From the NCBI GenBank assembly GCA_036937835.1, contig CM072868.1, positions 6,769,001 to 6,833,000 of the forward strand: a DNA stretch of 64,000 nt, in the 5' to 3' direction. Origin of the DNA: Pampus argenteus (lineage: Eukaryota; Chordata; Actinopteri; Scombriformes; Stromateidae). The notes below the pieces were generated by a model. That model was given only the letters and a program-made list of their open reading frames with translations. It was not told the origin of the DNA and ran no database searches. Positions within the stretch are counted from its first letter, which is position 1. Every line of letters begins with the position of its first letter. A program made the position numbers and the translations under genes. Shown here piece by piece: positions 11,130 to 26,100 of this stretch.

Positions 11130-14100
11130 CTGTCAAGAGCGAAAGGTTGAAATGTGAGACCTGAATCACAGAGACAATATATGCAGGGTGTAGACAACAA
11201 ATGGAAAACTATATTATATTATTAACTGTAAGAACCGCTACTAACGCACAGCTGTGATTGATACACTCGCCTTATTTCCTTGAATACGTCTTAATTTGTG
11301 TTTGTACATTCTGCAGTTTCAGGTTAAATAATGAGAGTGGGCACCAATGTTCATTTCCAGTATGATTCATGTAGCCGTGCTGTGGTCTAGATTTCATGTA
11401 CGCGACCGTGTTGTACATTCCTGCAGTTACTCATGAGAAAAGTAACGGCAATAAAAAGGATGTAGTTGAAATTGTAGTTGACAAAATGACTCTTTTGGCC
11501 TTTTCAGCCTTTTCAACAGTCATGATAATTAATGGCCAGCAGTTTCTATCATTTCATCCATTTTAACTTTATCTATCAAACTTATTTATTGAACTTCTCC
11601 CCTTGTGCAAGTATTATAGTCCAAGTTAGAACATTTTTAAGACCTCAGTTTTTATTTATGAGTTGACCAAAATACTGAAAAGAAGTTTAAACTACAGCCA
11701 CAAAGTTTTACGAGGGGAAAGGTTGTGAAACTTGTTGGCATCTCCATCATCATCATGTCCACTGACATATAGAGTTGTAGAGAATATCAATCAATATGAC
11801 TCAAGACAAAAGGACGACATAAATCTGCACAGAGGCAAAAATGTTTTCAGCTGCTTGGAAATCTATTTTGCATTTGTGCATCAATGACGCTCCACATATA
11901 ACAGTTGAACACACTAGCGGTTCAGAAGGCACTCGAACACTGTGATGCGAGTTCTCGTGTTCGCTGGGCCCAGCTGCAGCGCTGCGTGTGTAATCAGGAG
12001 ATGCTAATGTGTGTGATGTGCAGTTTAAGAGTTTGCATCCCTGGTGAAATACTGGAGCCGAAGCTGAAGAGAGGAATGAGTCATGTGCAGTGAATCATAG
12101 CCTCCCACACACAGGAGAAGGGAGACGCATGCAGAAAACAACAACTGCATACCAAAAAAAACCAAAAACAAAACACCACCATTAAGTCAAAAGGTAATCT
12201 CCACCTGAGCTCTCTCACACAAACTGAGCACATTTCTGCGCTTTTTCTCACGCTCTCATTTCACTACTGAGCGATTCCTCTCGAAGCTCTTTTGTGCTTT
12301 GGCCTACTTGTTTTCACAAACCTGCACTTAGGACCACAGCTGGTGATGCTGGAGGGAGAGGATGCTAAATGAAAGGGTGGTCACACAGAGACGTATTGTA
12401 ATATCTGCTTCTTTCACTGCAGAGCCTTTTCACCTTTTCACGCTCTCACACTCCAACTTCTCTTAGACTTCCCCTGTGTATCAGTGAATGTCTGTTTTAA
12501 CAGGGCCAGAACAGATAGATGCTGTATATTCTGAAGACTTTTAGACAAGCAGCCACTTGTAATCTGAACCAAGACTATTCATGCTTTAGACAGAGCTGCT
12601 CAGATAAAGCAGCTATTCTACTAATTCACCTGATCTTTGTAGCTGCCTGTAAAGGTTACAACCCTCTTTAAAGAATTGCTACCTGATCTATCCTAAATCA
12701 AATATCTGCTTTACTATACTTTCTAATATCTTTATAAGAGTTCAAAATAAATGATGGATAATTACCCTTAACCGCCTGTCATTGTCTTTAGTCAATGCCT
12801 GGAAGCACAAGAGCAGTCAGCATGATGCAGCATATTCATGCAACACTCAAAGCAAAGAGAAGTGTGCAGAGAGGGAAAAACAAGCCGACGATTGAGTTGT
12901 TGTCACCAGTAGAGAACTGCCATTTTCCCCATGAAGGTTTGTGGATGAAAATATTAAAAGAATTCAAGTTATTATTCACCCAGGGCTCCTACACGTTTTC
13001 CATCTCAGAATTTAAGAAATTTCTTCTTGAATTTATTGACTCAGGATTTCAGTCAGTGATAGCAGACAGAGGCAGACAGAGGCAGATGAGTTAAACTACC
13101 ATTGTTTATGACTAAGAAGTATTTTTCTTCAAAGATTTCTGTAGTGTTCGTTTCCAGACAGACATTATGTCTATACAAAATATGATATATTATTTCCCTG
13201 ACTTTCTTAGCTGTGTAGGAACCCTGGTAACTTGAGCCACATTGAAGCAGGCTGAGACAGAGATGGCCAACTGAACAACAGATTTATAAGCTGAAATTTT
13301 GAGCAGAAAAGAAAATCTAACAAAGTCTGGACCTGAACTTTTCATATACAGCCTTAATAATCAATCCAAATCCTTGAGGCACATAAACCTGCATTAATAT
13401 GAACAGCCAGAAATGCTAAATTATTCAATTTAAAATCCTTTCCAGTGATTCTCCCTGTAATTGCCCAAATTAGCATTCATCATTTAGAAGAAGCTCTGGA
13501 GCATCGTTAGCTGAAAAGTATCACTTTGTGATAAAACTTGTAGCTGCTGCTGCCTTTGAGTAACAAACTGAGATTAGATAAAGCTGCTGCTGGTTGCCCA
13601 TCCCTGCCTCCAGACCCGAAGGAGAGAAAACAAGAACTAAACTGTGGCCTGTCACCATTATTATTATTTATATTATTATAACTTTTGATGAAGATTTCCC
13701 TTCTGGTTGAATTTGATAATTCAATTTGGCTCAATTTGTGCCAGGAAAAATGGGGTAAACATTTAAAAAAATAATTTGGAAGATTAAAATTCATAGCATG
13801 AATTAACTGGGAGCCATTAAGCTTGTTTGTTGTCAAGGATTTTTCCAATTTCTTTGATGCCACACAAACATCTCCACCCTTCTGTACCTTTGGTAAATCA
13901 GTACCTCTTCACTGAAGGACAACAATCAGCGCCGTCTGCTGTAGCCTAAGCCGCTCTTTCAATTCATTATACTCTGAGGGGATGCTATTCTCCGCTTGGC
14001 TATTATGCATTCTTACCAGGGTGGCTGTGCCAAAAATGTAATTAAAAGATGGGTTATTAATCTCATGCTAGTGGCACAGAGACAAAATAAAACATGCATT

Positions 14101-17100
14101 CATTTTCTAGCCTGGCTTTATGCACACAAGAGTGAGAGGTGAGAGATTGAGTGTGTTTGTATCTATTATCAGCTGTACTCCCTGCTTATGACTGATGTGT
14201 ACGCTACATCTGCTCACAGACTAGATGCCTCTCAGTCTGCCACATCTTGCCTGGACCATCCATCTGGCTCTAGCTGAGCAACAGAGGGATGAAATGATGG
14301 ATACAAACAGTGACACCATCCTGCCCACTAAACCACAGGGTCCGAAAATATCATTAATGGTCCACGTCGAGAGTCAGAGTTAATAACTGTTGAAGTTATA
14401 TCAGAAAACACTGATGGTTGTTAGCTGAAAGTGGCGAGGTGAGCCGTCACCTCGAGATGGAGGCAACAGAAAATGAAACCCTTCCAAGACAAAGTAATGA
14501 CCTTTTTGACCTTGAAGAACCAATCCCAGAGTGTAAAAACTCACCCTGAGGGGCCAAAGTGACAATTTTCCTCTCTCTCAATCTTAAGTTATTTTAAGAG
14601 CATGTGCTGTTATCTTTAGACACTTTTTTGTTGTCATCCTTCAGTAAAACAGCTAGCAGACAATAGCGATCTAAACCCTCCCCCAACTCATGATTGCAGC
14701 AGATCTGTCAAGCTTTGTAGTAAGTGATACTTGGCCTTTAAACAATGCCTTGTGGTGTCTTTTTAATAGCCTTTCCAAAACCAAGTATAGAAATGTGAGG
14801 AATGCACTAAAGTTTGTGTTTATCTGTTGTAGCACATCTTGCTAACTAGCTTAGTTAACATTAGTACATTAGTAGTTAGATTTCATAGTTTAAACTGATT
14901 AAATCTGCCAGCAACAGTCATTTCAGCCTCTGCTTTTATCACCCTATGTCTGACATCAATGACCCTATGTTTCAAAAATGACTGAGAAGTCAGTGTTAAA
15001 TCTGCCACTGTTATCATTATAAACTGCCTATGTGCGGTGGGATAACAGAAAGCTTGACAGGTATAGCGACAGTAACTAAGGGAGGCGGGGCTTAGTGAAT
15101 CGATCCACCTGCAAAAAGTCTGATATATGCTGATGCTTTGTGTCTGTTACAGCCTGTATTGAAGCAGATAATTGCTGTTCGCCTGTGAAAGCGCAGCAGT
15201 GGAGAGAAGTGAGTCCTGTCACTTTGGCCCCCCCGCCGGGCTCGTCGGTAAGAGCAGAATAGGCCCCCCGAGGCCCCCAGTGGGAAAGAGTGCAATGAGA
15301 TTTTGTTGACAGTTGACTGTCTCATACTCGTTTAAACAGACGTCCAAACGTGCTTTCTTCTTTGTTCTGCAAAACGTTTCAAAGTCAAAGAAATGTCAGT
15401 TGTTATACGTGTTGGATAAACATAACAACATTAATGAAAGAAATGTATCCACTAACACTGAGTGTGTATGTGTGTGTGTGTGCACACAAACCTTGCTGCG
15501 AGCATCGACATTGAGTAGGCACACCCCACAAGCCAACTCCTTGGCATTCTTGATGCCGTGCCTCAGAATACAGGAGGAGAAATCTAGGGAGCTTTCATCA
15601 GGCTACACAAGCAGACACACACACAAGCACAAATAACACAGCAGTTAGTCACTTCTATTCTTATAATAACAGCAATGTCTGCTTACAGTAAACATCTCCT
15701 TGCATCATCAGACCTTTCTTGAAAAACAGACAAAAGAAAGAAATAATGCCACCTGCTATAGTTCAATTAAACATTTTATTTCTATCTTTTTCCTTGAGAT
15801 ACTGTGACTGTTTCATCATCCTCTTCTGAAAAACAATATTCCTGCTGGCTCTGTGGAAGAGGACTGTCCTCCTCTGTGTTTCTGTTTACAGACACATGCA
15901 GACAGCTGGATAAATAAATCTATGCAGACCCAAAAGGCTACAGCTAAATTGCATCCAAATCAATGGATCATTGATCAGACTGACCATACTGGATTCACAA
16001 ACATTTCATTATGTTATTGGCAGCCTTTTTAATGTGAATTGTGCTCTGTTATCATGTGTATTTGTGTACCTGAACTTGGAGAGTATAAGCATGTCTGGGT
16101 GACAAAAGAAAGCAGCTGCATAGATAAATATATATATTCATATATATGTGTTCATTCACCGCGAGCTTGGCCAACGACATGAAGCCCATGAGGTTGTTCC
16201 ACACGCGGCTGATGTCCTTCAGCAGCTGCTGCAGCTTCTCAGAGCACACAGCGGTTGCTTTGATGCCCAGCTCCACACGCTTTGTGACGCGATACACTTC
16301 CACCACACCTGACAGAGGAAAAAGAAACAAAAACACAAGCACATACATCATAAAAACATATTTTGTGGCTCTTTATGATGTATTTTTTGTCTCTCACCGT
16401 GACATGTTTGCCACTCACAGCTCATTAAAAACAGAAAAACACAATAACAGAGCAGGACCTTGTCAGACCAGGCAGTCACACCAGAGCTTGTTTTAATCTT
16501 GTCCTCTCTGTCCTTCAGAGGGTGTAAGGCCACACACAGGGTTCTTTATCAGGCTCTCGTACCCACTATGAAGTAAGTCCTGGCTTGTTTATAGTGTGGT
16601 GTGTGTGTGAATCCTCACCCAGCAGGTACTCCATGCCCTGAGCTGACTGGATGACCTCAGTGCAGACAGAGGAGCTGCTGATGCCATTCAGGGTGTTGTT
16701 GGCTTTGGTGATTATCTGCATGTGGGAAGAAAACAGGCAGCATTACGAATGTTTTACTCATTTGAATGTCTTATACTGGTAATTCTGTGAGATGTCTTGC
16801 TGATAAAATAAAGACAAACTAGTTTTCTGATTCACACCATCAGGATTTGTGTTTTTTTGCTTTTTTTTTTTTTTACTTAACTAAGCAAATAAATATTTCC
16901 AATATAAACCACGAGCCAACAAAAGAATCGCAAAACACGCTACATGATAAGAAAAAGCTCCTTCGGTTTAACAGCAGTTTGAAAATAAGGTTTGGGCCTT
17001 CTGGTTATCTTTAATTATTCTACTACATGTACACAGTCATTCTCACAATTAAGTCTCACTATGGGACAGGATCAGACACAGGGCACAAACGAATACGAAC

Positions 17101-20100
17101 CTCCAGAGCACTTTCCAGACACCGCTGCCACTCGTACCCGTAGCGCTCGCTCTCCTGGAACACAACAGAATTATCTCAATTGAACACAAAAGGCAAATCA
17201 GAACAGAATAAGCAGCTTTTAACAGTCGTGAGTGTGTTGTGTTGGGGTTCAGTTAGCCACGCCAGGCTGTGCCTCACCTCCACCTCCCCAGTCAGGTCCT
17301 TGTACTTGTCCCTGATAACAGGCAGGGCAGGCTTCTCACTCAGGGTGCTGGATCGGTCTCTGAAGGGCTGCTCTGGAGCCGGAGACGGAGGTGAACGCCC
17401 GATCTCCTTCTCGCCCAAACTGTGACTTCGTTTATGTGAGCCTGAGGCAAAGACAGGAGAGAGGAGGAGATGGATAATGTTAGGGAGAACCAAAAAAAAA
17501 CAAACTTTTTTTGGTTCAGCAACCTAAGGAGATGACTCATTTTTGAGATATGCACCTGTTTGTTTGCAATCATTATACTTCCATTCTGTTGTGGATAATT
17601 CCTCCAGGACAAGAATGGGATGAGTAAATACTTAATTTGTGACAAACAATAATTACGAACAAAACAGAGGCACAAATATGCAGGTATGAATTATTCATAG
17701 ATGGACAAATCCTGGCGGGGTACCACAACACAAACATGGGGACAAATACATGCTAAACCCAGACTATTCCAGTGGGGCTGGCAATTAATGCATAAGCGTG
17801 TGTGTGGTTTGCCCAAACACAGGTTATGTACCCCCCCTCCCCATCTCCTCCACCACCTGCAGAGACATGCGTCATAGCTCCTCTCCCACCCCCTGCATAA
17901 CCTAAAGCCCCACTATGTTCAGATTACTGTTCAATGACTGGGCAAAGACGAGTAAGTAAAGTCCTCCTCTTCACACAAATTAAATCCAGCACTGGGAGAT
18001 AAATCTATGGGGGCAATGGGCTTTTATCACAGTGCAGGAAGCACTCATAAATTATTCGTGGAACATAACACCAGCAAACAGCGTTTACAAAATGAACAGC
18101 CTTTAAGTGGATATGGTTAATTTCTGCTTGTGGATTTGTTAGCCTCTGCTAATCCATCTCACAAGTCACTGCCATTAGAGCAGGCTGTCATCTCAACACT
18201 GCCATCTAATGTCTCTCAGCTTTATTGCAGATCTGATTGGTCAGATGCTCCATGGTCTAGTGCCGTTACATTTTTTTAAATTTGAAAACATGTTAGATTT
18301 GTTGGTTACCACATGCTAGAGCTGAAACAATTAGTCAGTTAATATCCATTACCAAAATGATTATTGATTCATGGTTTATGTAATTTACTAAAAAATGCCA
18401 AACAGTTATAAATACAATGTCTTTGGACTTTACGACAGACAAAACAAAGTGGGATGTGATGTGGATTTTTCACTCCTTTCTCATATTATCTCAGAATTAA
18501 AATCACATAACTTACCTTGAACACACAAGTCAAAGGTTGCCAGTTCATTCTTGATCATCTCCTCACTGGACTTGACTTTGGCCTGAGCACTGGCCTTGAG
18601 GAAGTCAGACTTGCCAAACTTCGGCTTGTCTCCCTGGAAGGAGCTGAACTCATCAGACACTTCATTTTGGTTGCCCTCAGAGCCCGTCTCAGCAGTGGCA
18701 GCGGGTGAGTCCGATTTCTCAGAAACAGTACTCGCAAAGTCCCCAAAGTCGTCCTCGTCATCAACACGGCCCTGCTCACCGGAGCCAGCAAAGTCAGCAA
18801 AGGGTTCAAATTTGTCATCTGCAGATGAGGCGTCCTCGGCAGGGAAGGAGGTGGTGATCTTCGTTACAGAGCTGCTTGTGATGTTTTCAGTGCTGCCAAA
18901 GGTAAAATCCTTCCTCTGTGTCGGGACTAAAGATTGAGGGACTGTCCCTTCCAAGCCCTGCGGCTTTCTGACCTCACAGGAAAAACTTTCCTCCCGCTCT
19001 GACCAATCATAGCTGGTCAGGGTGCTGAGGCCCGATGTCCCAAAGGGGTCAAATTTCATGTCGTCTGCTTCTGTAATGACAACACAGACATACCAGTGGT
19101 TCCTAGGAATTGCACATACGCTGTCATGATAGGGGGTAGATTAATGTCAAGTTATCACTATGTGACCTATCTGCAGTTCAAGTGATCTCCCGTTTCTTCT
19201 AATGGATATGGGGCCTTGAGAAAACAAGGGTTTTATGAATCTTAAAGGATCAGTTCGTACAAATTATCCCCTGTGATATCTAGCAAGTAAATCATTTTGG
19301 TTTTGTTTTGGTCATTTTTAATGAAATTTTGTTTGTGGTGCTCACAACATGAACATTTTTCAAAATCAATGTTATTGTTACTATTGTAATCCATAGAAAC
19401 CACTATTCATTAGAACAAGGTTACAGCAAAGAAATTGCTCATATGAAAACAGCTCATAACAGTGGAGCCCAGAAATTAAGTTTCAAAACTTAACTTATCT
19501 TAAATGTTATTTTAATCCTGTTAGCACCCGGAAATTTAATTCAATTAATATCTATTATACTGAGGTTTAGGCCAAGATCTCAAACCATGGACAAATAAAA
19601 CCAAAATAATCTACTTGGCTAGATATCACTATTTAAGTGAGAAGATATGTTATGTCATTCGGAAGAACTAACTTTCTAAGGAGGAATCAGATGTATTATA
19701 AAAGAAACCTCCTCCCAATAGTTGATGTGAAAACAAGTTCTGCTATACACCGGCCATCACAGATGTTATTATGCAACACATTCATGATGCATCATTATAC
19801 TGTACTAGCAACTATTTTGTGGTGTCGTTGTTATAACAGTTATACACACTATATCAGAGTAAGACTTTCTCCAACCCCTCTTTTTTGGGAATTACTGTTA
19901 ATAACATGTCTCACACAGAGTAAACAAGTTGTTACATTTGTGTTGATGTTCATGAGAAGGAAATTGCTGCTATGCATTTTGTACTGTAGCTGTGTGATGA
20001 CACCAGTTGTTCTCCATGGTGGCAAACAGCTTTCCTGAACAATAACTGGAAATGTTTTCGTACCAAATTCAACCTGAAGGAATTTGTCTCATGACGTATG

Positions 20101-23100
20101 TTTTACCAACATCAATAAAACATTTTTCTGTTTGTTTTTTAATCTGTGTTAACAGAACAGTCTGTGATCAATTTCTTTATGACTAATACTACCTGACAGA
20201 TATATATATATATATAAAATGGTTGCACACATTTGTCTCAGTATTCAGGTCTACCTCTCAAGTTTTCTCACACACTCACACAAACACACAAAACGACCTC
20301 GCTGAAACCCTCCTATTTTGCATGGCAGAACCTTCTCACACAAAAAGCAATTTGTGAAATTGACAAGGATCTAGGTCTGGAAGCCTTGTGTCATTAGATG
20401 TCATTTTATGGCCTCTCAAGAAAAGGAAAGGAGAAAATAAGACGGTACGCATTTCAGCAATACCAACAGTAATATTTATTACGACAACATGAGTAGAGAG
20501 AAAGAGAGAAAGGTCACAAAGTACTGTGGGAGAGCTCTATCATTACAAGACGTTTGTCAAACTAACACTTGTAAAATTAGATTTCAGTCATTTAGAATAC
20601 AAGGGCATGCAGAGTCAGGAAAAAAGGGAAGAAAACAAACAGCGAAAAGGTAAAACAAAGATAATCCGAGGATATAGAAGCAGAAACCAGAATGAGAAGG
20701 CACATTCACAGACTAAGATCAGTAAATCTGAGGAGATGACAAACTTTCTTTAACTATTAGGATGTAAAGCAACAGTTTTTTTAGGAAAGGATTTGAATAC
20801 AGAACACTTGAAAAGCCTGGTTGAAAAGATAATTCAAAGAACAAGCTCAAGGCAGGAAGCATTAACCCTTTGAGGACCTGAGGAGGAAATTGGTAGAGCG
20901 TCCCAAAATCAATGTTTAAGAAGATTGTGTATAAACTGCACTTTAAAAGGACCAGTGAGGCATTAATAGCCACAAATGGATACAATGCCATCTTTATACA
21001 TTTAGTCAATTAGAGACTGGTGTTTATTCTGACGGCAAAACAAGGGGACGAGATCACAACATCTGATTAATCTGCGTGTAAACGTGAAGTGATCTTGTTC
21101 AAGCACTCAAAGGGTTACAGAAAACAAAGAGGGCCATTCTTACACCTGACACCCCAGAAAGGGCCTTAATTACATCCAATCACAGATGCAAAAAAAACAG
21201 ATTTAAAGAGACAGTATCCTTTTTCTCTTGCTACAGTGATTATTTGTTAAAGCAGGCATCACAAATGTTTATGATCTCCTAAATAATAGCACATCATTAT
21301 TGGCCCAGACAACAACGTTTAGCTTGGAATGTTAACCTAAAATGTGTTAATTACATTTTAATTAACTTGCTTAATACTGTAGGCTACATTTAATTTACAT
21401 TATTGGCAAATGACAAGATCAAGGAGTCTTTCTAGTCTCAAAATAAGAGCTCATATTCCTGTAATAAAAATACACTATTAAATCTGTATGTATACATTTT
21501 ACCTTTGATAAAAACAACTTGCAATACTGGTATGCATAAAATGGTATCTTGTATGATGTTCTTGTCAATTTCACAAATTGAAAAGGCAGGCACACTGCAG
21601 CAAAAAGCAAGGCAGGAAGGGTAATACTAACTTCATTATGTTCTGAGAGATCCACACTGTAGAGTCACACATGATAAATTCATGCTATCACAGATAATGG
21701 TGAAAAATGAAAAACAAAGAAACAAAAAAAACAAAAACAAAAAAAAAACATTAATTTTTGTGCTCCAGACTCAAAAGAAACCTCACAAAAGAAATACTGT
21801 CTCTTTAAGATTACGTGAAGTACGTACATGTCCAGGAACACAGTGCAAAGCTGCTCAAACTGCTCGGCCTGCTACACTTTAAGAACAGGTTCATCCTACA
21901 GCTCTCCAAGAACAAGAACATCGGATAAATAAGGGTAAAAGAGAAATGTGGAGCAGCCATTACAGGAGCACAAACACTTCTCCAGAATATATTGATGTTA
22001 AACTGGGCAATGTCTTTGCCCAATCAGCGGTAGCCTAACTGTTTTGCTGCAGCTCCATAAACTGTTGTCTGAAACACATCGTCTTACTTTCTCAATACAG
22101 AGGGGCCTGTTTTAGTTAAACCAAAACACGGCCGCTGTGCAGAAACTGAAATAAGGCAATGAGGATGTTTACATGTATTATTTCTTCCAGTTAAAAAAAA
22201 AGCAGTTATCAGTATATTGTATGATGGTATACATGTGACCATTTGTTCAACTGATAATTAACTATGTTGAGTTCTTTAAAGCTTAGAAACAACTGCTAGT
22301 CATGCAGACAGTTGACAGTAAAAATGAATGGCACTGTTGTCAGGTGCGGACTTCGTCAACTTTTGGAGCTTTTAAAAAAATGAAAATCACAAAAGTTGCA
22401 AGGCTTTCACCAGACAACAATTACATACCGTCCCATGTTACACCTATGAATGGTCTTGTGAATGATTGCTGTGAAACATGAGCCATGACATGTAAGGTGA
22501 GATGCTCGATGAATAAATGATGAGTACTGGAGAGGAGGACGGGGTGCTCTGAGGTGGACATTACCTGATTATTACAGAAATGGGTCGATTTCCTTTTAAT
22601 AAAAGGACCCAGCAACAGGCAAGTCTCGTTTTAGGTAAACTTTAAATCCACTTTCATGGACGTGAGGTAGGGGACAAAAAGCCGACGTGCTATTATATCT
22701 CATAACTAGAGGGCCATTTGATCCAAATAATACTGCATGGCTAGTCTGAAAATACTGCAGGGTATTAGAATAACTGACAGACAAAGACACAAACACTCAC
22801 ATCCAAACACTGAATTGCATCCAACTATAATGTGCCTCACATCTCAACTCTTTTTGTGACACGATTCACTGTTGCTCTACTTCAAAATAGCTTGTTTCCT
22901 GTTGTTTCCTATTCATGCTTTCAGCTAATCAAAATAATACTATTTGGTACACATTCAGCACAACCAAATGTCAACAGTTAAAAAGGTACTGCCTTTTGTA
23001 AACTGCAGCCTATTGTGCGAAAGCTGTGATTAGAATAAACAAAGATTTGCTCTTGCCGAGGATCAGAGCATAATGCCCTCCTGTATTCGGCTGTATTCAG

Positions 23101-26100
23101 TTCAACCTTTCTTCTGCTTTTGTCGCTCAACATGTCAACAACACACAGACACACACACTCGCACACACACAGTACCACCTGTGGAGACAAAACGTACACT
23201 GAAGGAAAGCGTTTGTGTTTGCCACTACAATGTGGACACAACAAACAGGGAGCTTATCCGAGTCACACAGACACCAGCTGGGGACTTCGTCTATGAACTA
23301 TGACTGCCAACACTTCAAAACCAGGCACTCATCATTTGTAAATAAATAGACATACGGACCAGGACCTTTCTGTCATTATAATAAAATATGCAGAGAGGGA
23401 GGAGAGGAAATATGGAGAAAAAAAAACAAGTAACTAAAGGTTTAAATATATAAATACATAAATAAATACATATCTAGAGATGATTTATGAAATGTAAAAT
23501 GAATGATATGGCGTGTCTAATCTCTATATAATTCATGTAGTGTTTTGTCTGTCTTGAGTATTTAAACATATTCAATTCAATTAGGACTTGCCCTTTGATC
23601 CCGTGTTTGGTGGGTACCTTGGAATTACTTATGTGTGTGACCGAACACGGCCTCACCAGAGCAAACGCACTAGTTCCTCACCTGTAGCGGGCGGCTGGTG
23701 GGCCGAGAGACCCGGCAAGTCCAGAGAGCTGTCCGACATCACGTGCTTCAGGTCTCCGCCCATGTCCGAGAGCTTCATGTCCAGCTGCACTGACAGTGCA
23801 TCCTCTGAGTCATCTTTTCCCACACTGCTTCCCCCGATGGATGGGAGGTCGAGAGATTTGACCGAGGCGGAGTCCTCCTTGGCCTGTTTGAAAGCGGCCA
23901 CCTTGTCCACCAGGGTCTTTTCAGAGGCGCCGAGCGCTGTGCAGAACTTTGAGGACTGGAAGTCGGCAAAGTCGTCTGTGTCACTCTTAAGAGAAGAGAA
24001 GGAGCCTCCACCGCTCTCCTTGGTGTCATCGTAGGCCAGGCCTCCCTCCAGAGACAGCTGTTTAAATACGTCATATTTGTCTGAGCTCTGCTGAAGCCGC
24101 TGCTGAGTGGAGGTCTCGCCTTGGACCCCGACACTGCTCTCACATTTAGGCTCCCCACCAGAATTTCCAAACGCCATGAAGTCAGCAAAGTCGTCCTGCG
24201 ACGCTGCCACAGCTCCTCCTGCTGCTGAAGCTGGAGCAGCATCGGAAGAGGAGCCAAAGAGGGCAAAGTCACCAAAGTCATCTGCCCCTCCACCCGGGGG
24301 CTTAGCTCCACCTGGTAAAAGGACTAGAGAGGGGGGTACAGACACAGAGGGGAATGTGCTAGGTTTTGTCTGAGCAGGAGCAGGAACAGAGGGAGCTATA
24401 GATGAGAAAAGGTCCAGGTCTGCCATGTTGAGAGGGTTTTTGGGCTGGGAAAGGGATACTGCTGGCTGTTGCTGCTGTTGTGGTAATTGTTGTAAAGACT
24501 GAGAATTGGGGAAAGCAGAAGGGAAGGCAGGCTGAAAGATCTTGGCCTGTTCCGATGGGTCTAGTGGAGAGACGCTGTCGGCGGTTTTAAAGTCTGTGAA
24601 GCCATCATCAGCGCTGACAGACTTGAAATCTGCAAATCCTTCCCCTGTAATCCAAAGAGAACAATTCAAGATCATTTTTAGAAAAATCATCATGGCAGAT
24701 AGACGAAATGGAATACAGACAAGAAAAGACTTTTTCAGCCACAACGCCTCGTCATTTTACAGTTCTACAAAAAAGGAAACGAGAGGATTAGTTATGACTC
24801 TGTCATCTTGTGAATGTTTAGGGTAAACTTCCAGTCTTCTGATTAACTGTGCTCCTTGAGCCGCAGAGAACAACACACATCACTGCACAAGCAAAGCTGC
24901 ATCATCTAAAGAGACATACATCCCCACTACCATGCAATGAGCAGTTCAAACTGGAACAGAATATAAATAATATGCAATTATGCAAAGAAATATTCATCTT
25001 AACAAGATATTTTCTCTCTCTTTTAGTTCCCAAGTGCCAGTAAAGCAATAAAGGACTCCACTGCTGTTCCAGTGTTTCTGGTTATCATTTTTAGACGTGT
25101 CAAGTGTATCTTTAAGCAAACAGAAATGGAAAATACAGTCACAACTGTGATGATTACATGAAGGACACATTTTCTTATCTTTGTGTGGCCGGGTAAAATA
25201 CTGTATTTTCCGGACTATAGAGCGCACCTAAATATAAGATGCACCCACTAAAATTTGAATGAAATATATATTTTGTCACATATAAGCTGCACCGCACTAT
25301 AAGCCGCGGATATATACATACGCCAATACATAAGTGTTTATTCATATACCTGAACTGATTGTTTCTGAACAATAAAAATAGCATGTACTGCTTAGTTTTA
25401 CTCCTGATGTTTAATGATTCAGGCGACAACTAATCAATAAGTTGTTTGGTTAAAATGTCTGAAAAATGGTGGATAAACCACAAAATATTCACATTTGAGA
25501 AGCTGTAATCAAAGATTTTGGACATGTTTTTTCTTTGTTGTTGTTGTTTCAATTAATTGATTGCCAAAATAATTACCAATTAATTGTAGATCAACGAATC
25601 GATTAATCAGCCAATCGTTGCAGCTCTAGTAATGATCAGCTAGAGCGGATAAGTCCAACAGGATGTGCCAGAATATGGGATATGGTGTATTTTACTATTA
25701 AGATCAGATTTTGGGACTCAATAGTAACTGACATTACTAGTTAAGATGGGTATTTTTGCATTGAGAAAACTCCATATTCAGTAACAAAATCCTTTTATCT
25801 TTTTGAGAAATGATGTTTGTATAAACCACACAGAAAGAAGCCTGAATGCACTGTAGGATAATATTAATAGATGCCTGAACTGAAATGGAGAATGTGTTCA
25901 CACTGCTGGTGTATGGTGGAAGAGAGATAACTAATGGGCTCATTAAAGAGATGGAGCCTGACAATGCCAAGGAAAGGTCACCGCAAAGCATGACTTACTG
26001 GAGTTGTAAGAGGTGTCCCCATCGAAAACTGTTCTAATGAAACAGGGACGGGAAACACACTGGTATCAACACTGCAGGCTTGCAAAACAAGATTCAGTGT

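Noticed and set aside
18517..18937. Frames of 63-113 codons over synrg exon 16
   Set aside because: Shadows of the real minus-strand exon.
19637..20038. 133-codon plus-strand frame in synrg intron 15
   Set aside because: AT-rich, hydrophobic and Cys-scattered, with no recognisable domain; chance frame in an intron.
23588..24373. Frames of 88-178 codons on both strands within synrg exon 15
   Set aside because: They are other-frame shadows of a GC-rich coding exon; the 321-residue synrg frame explains the region.
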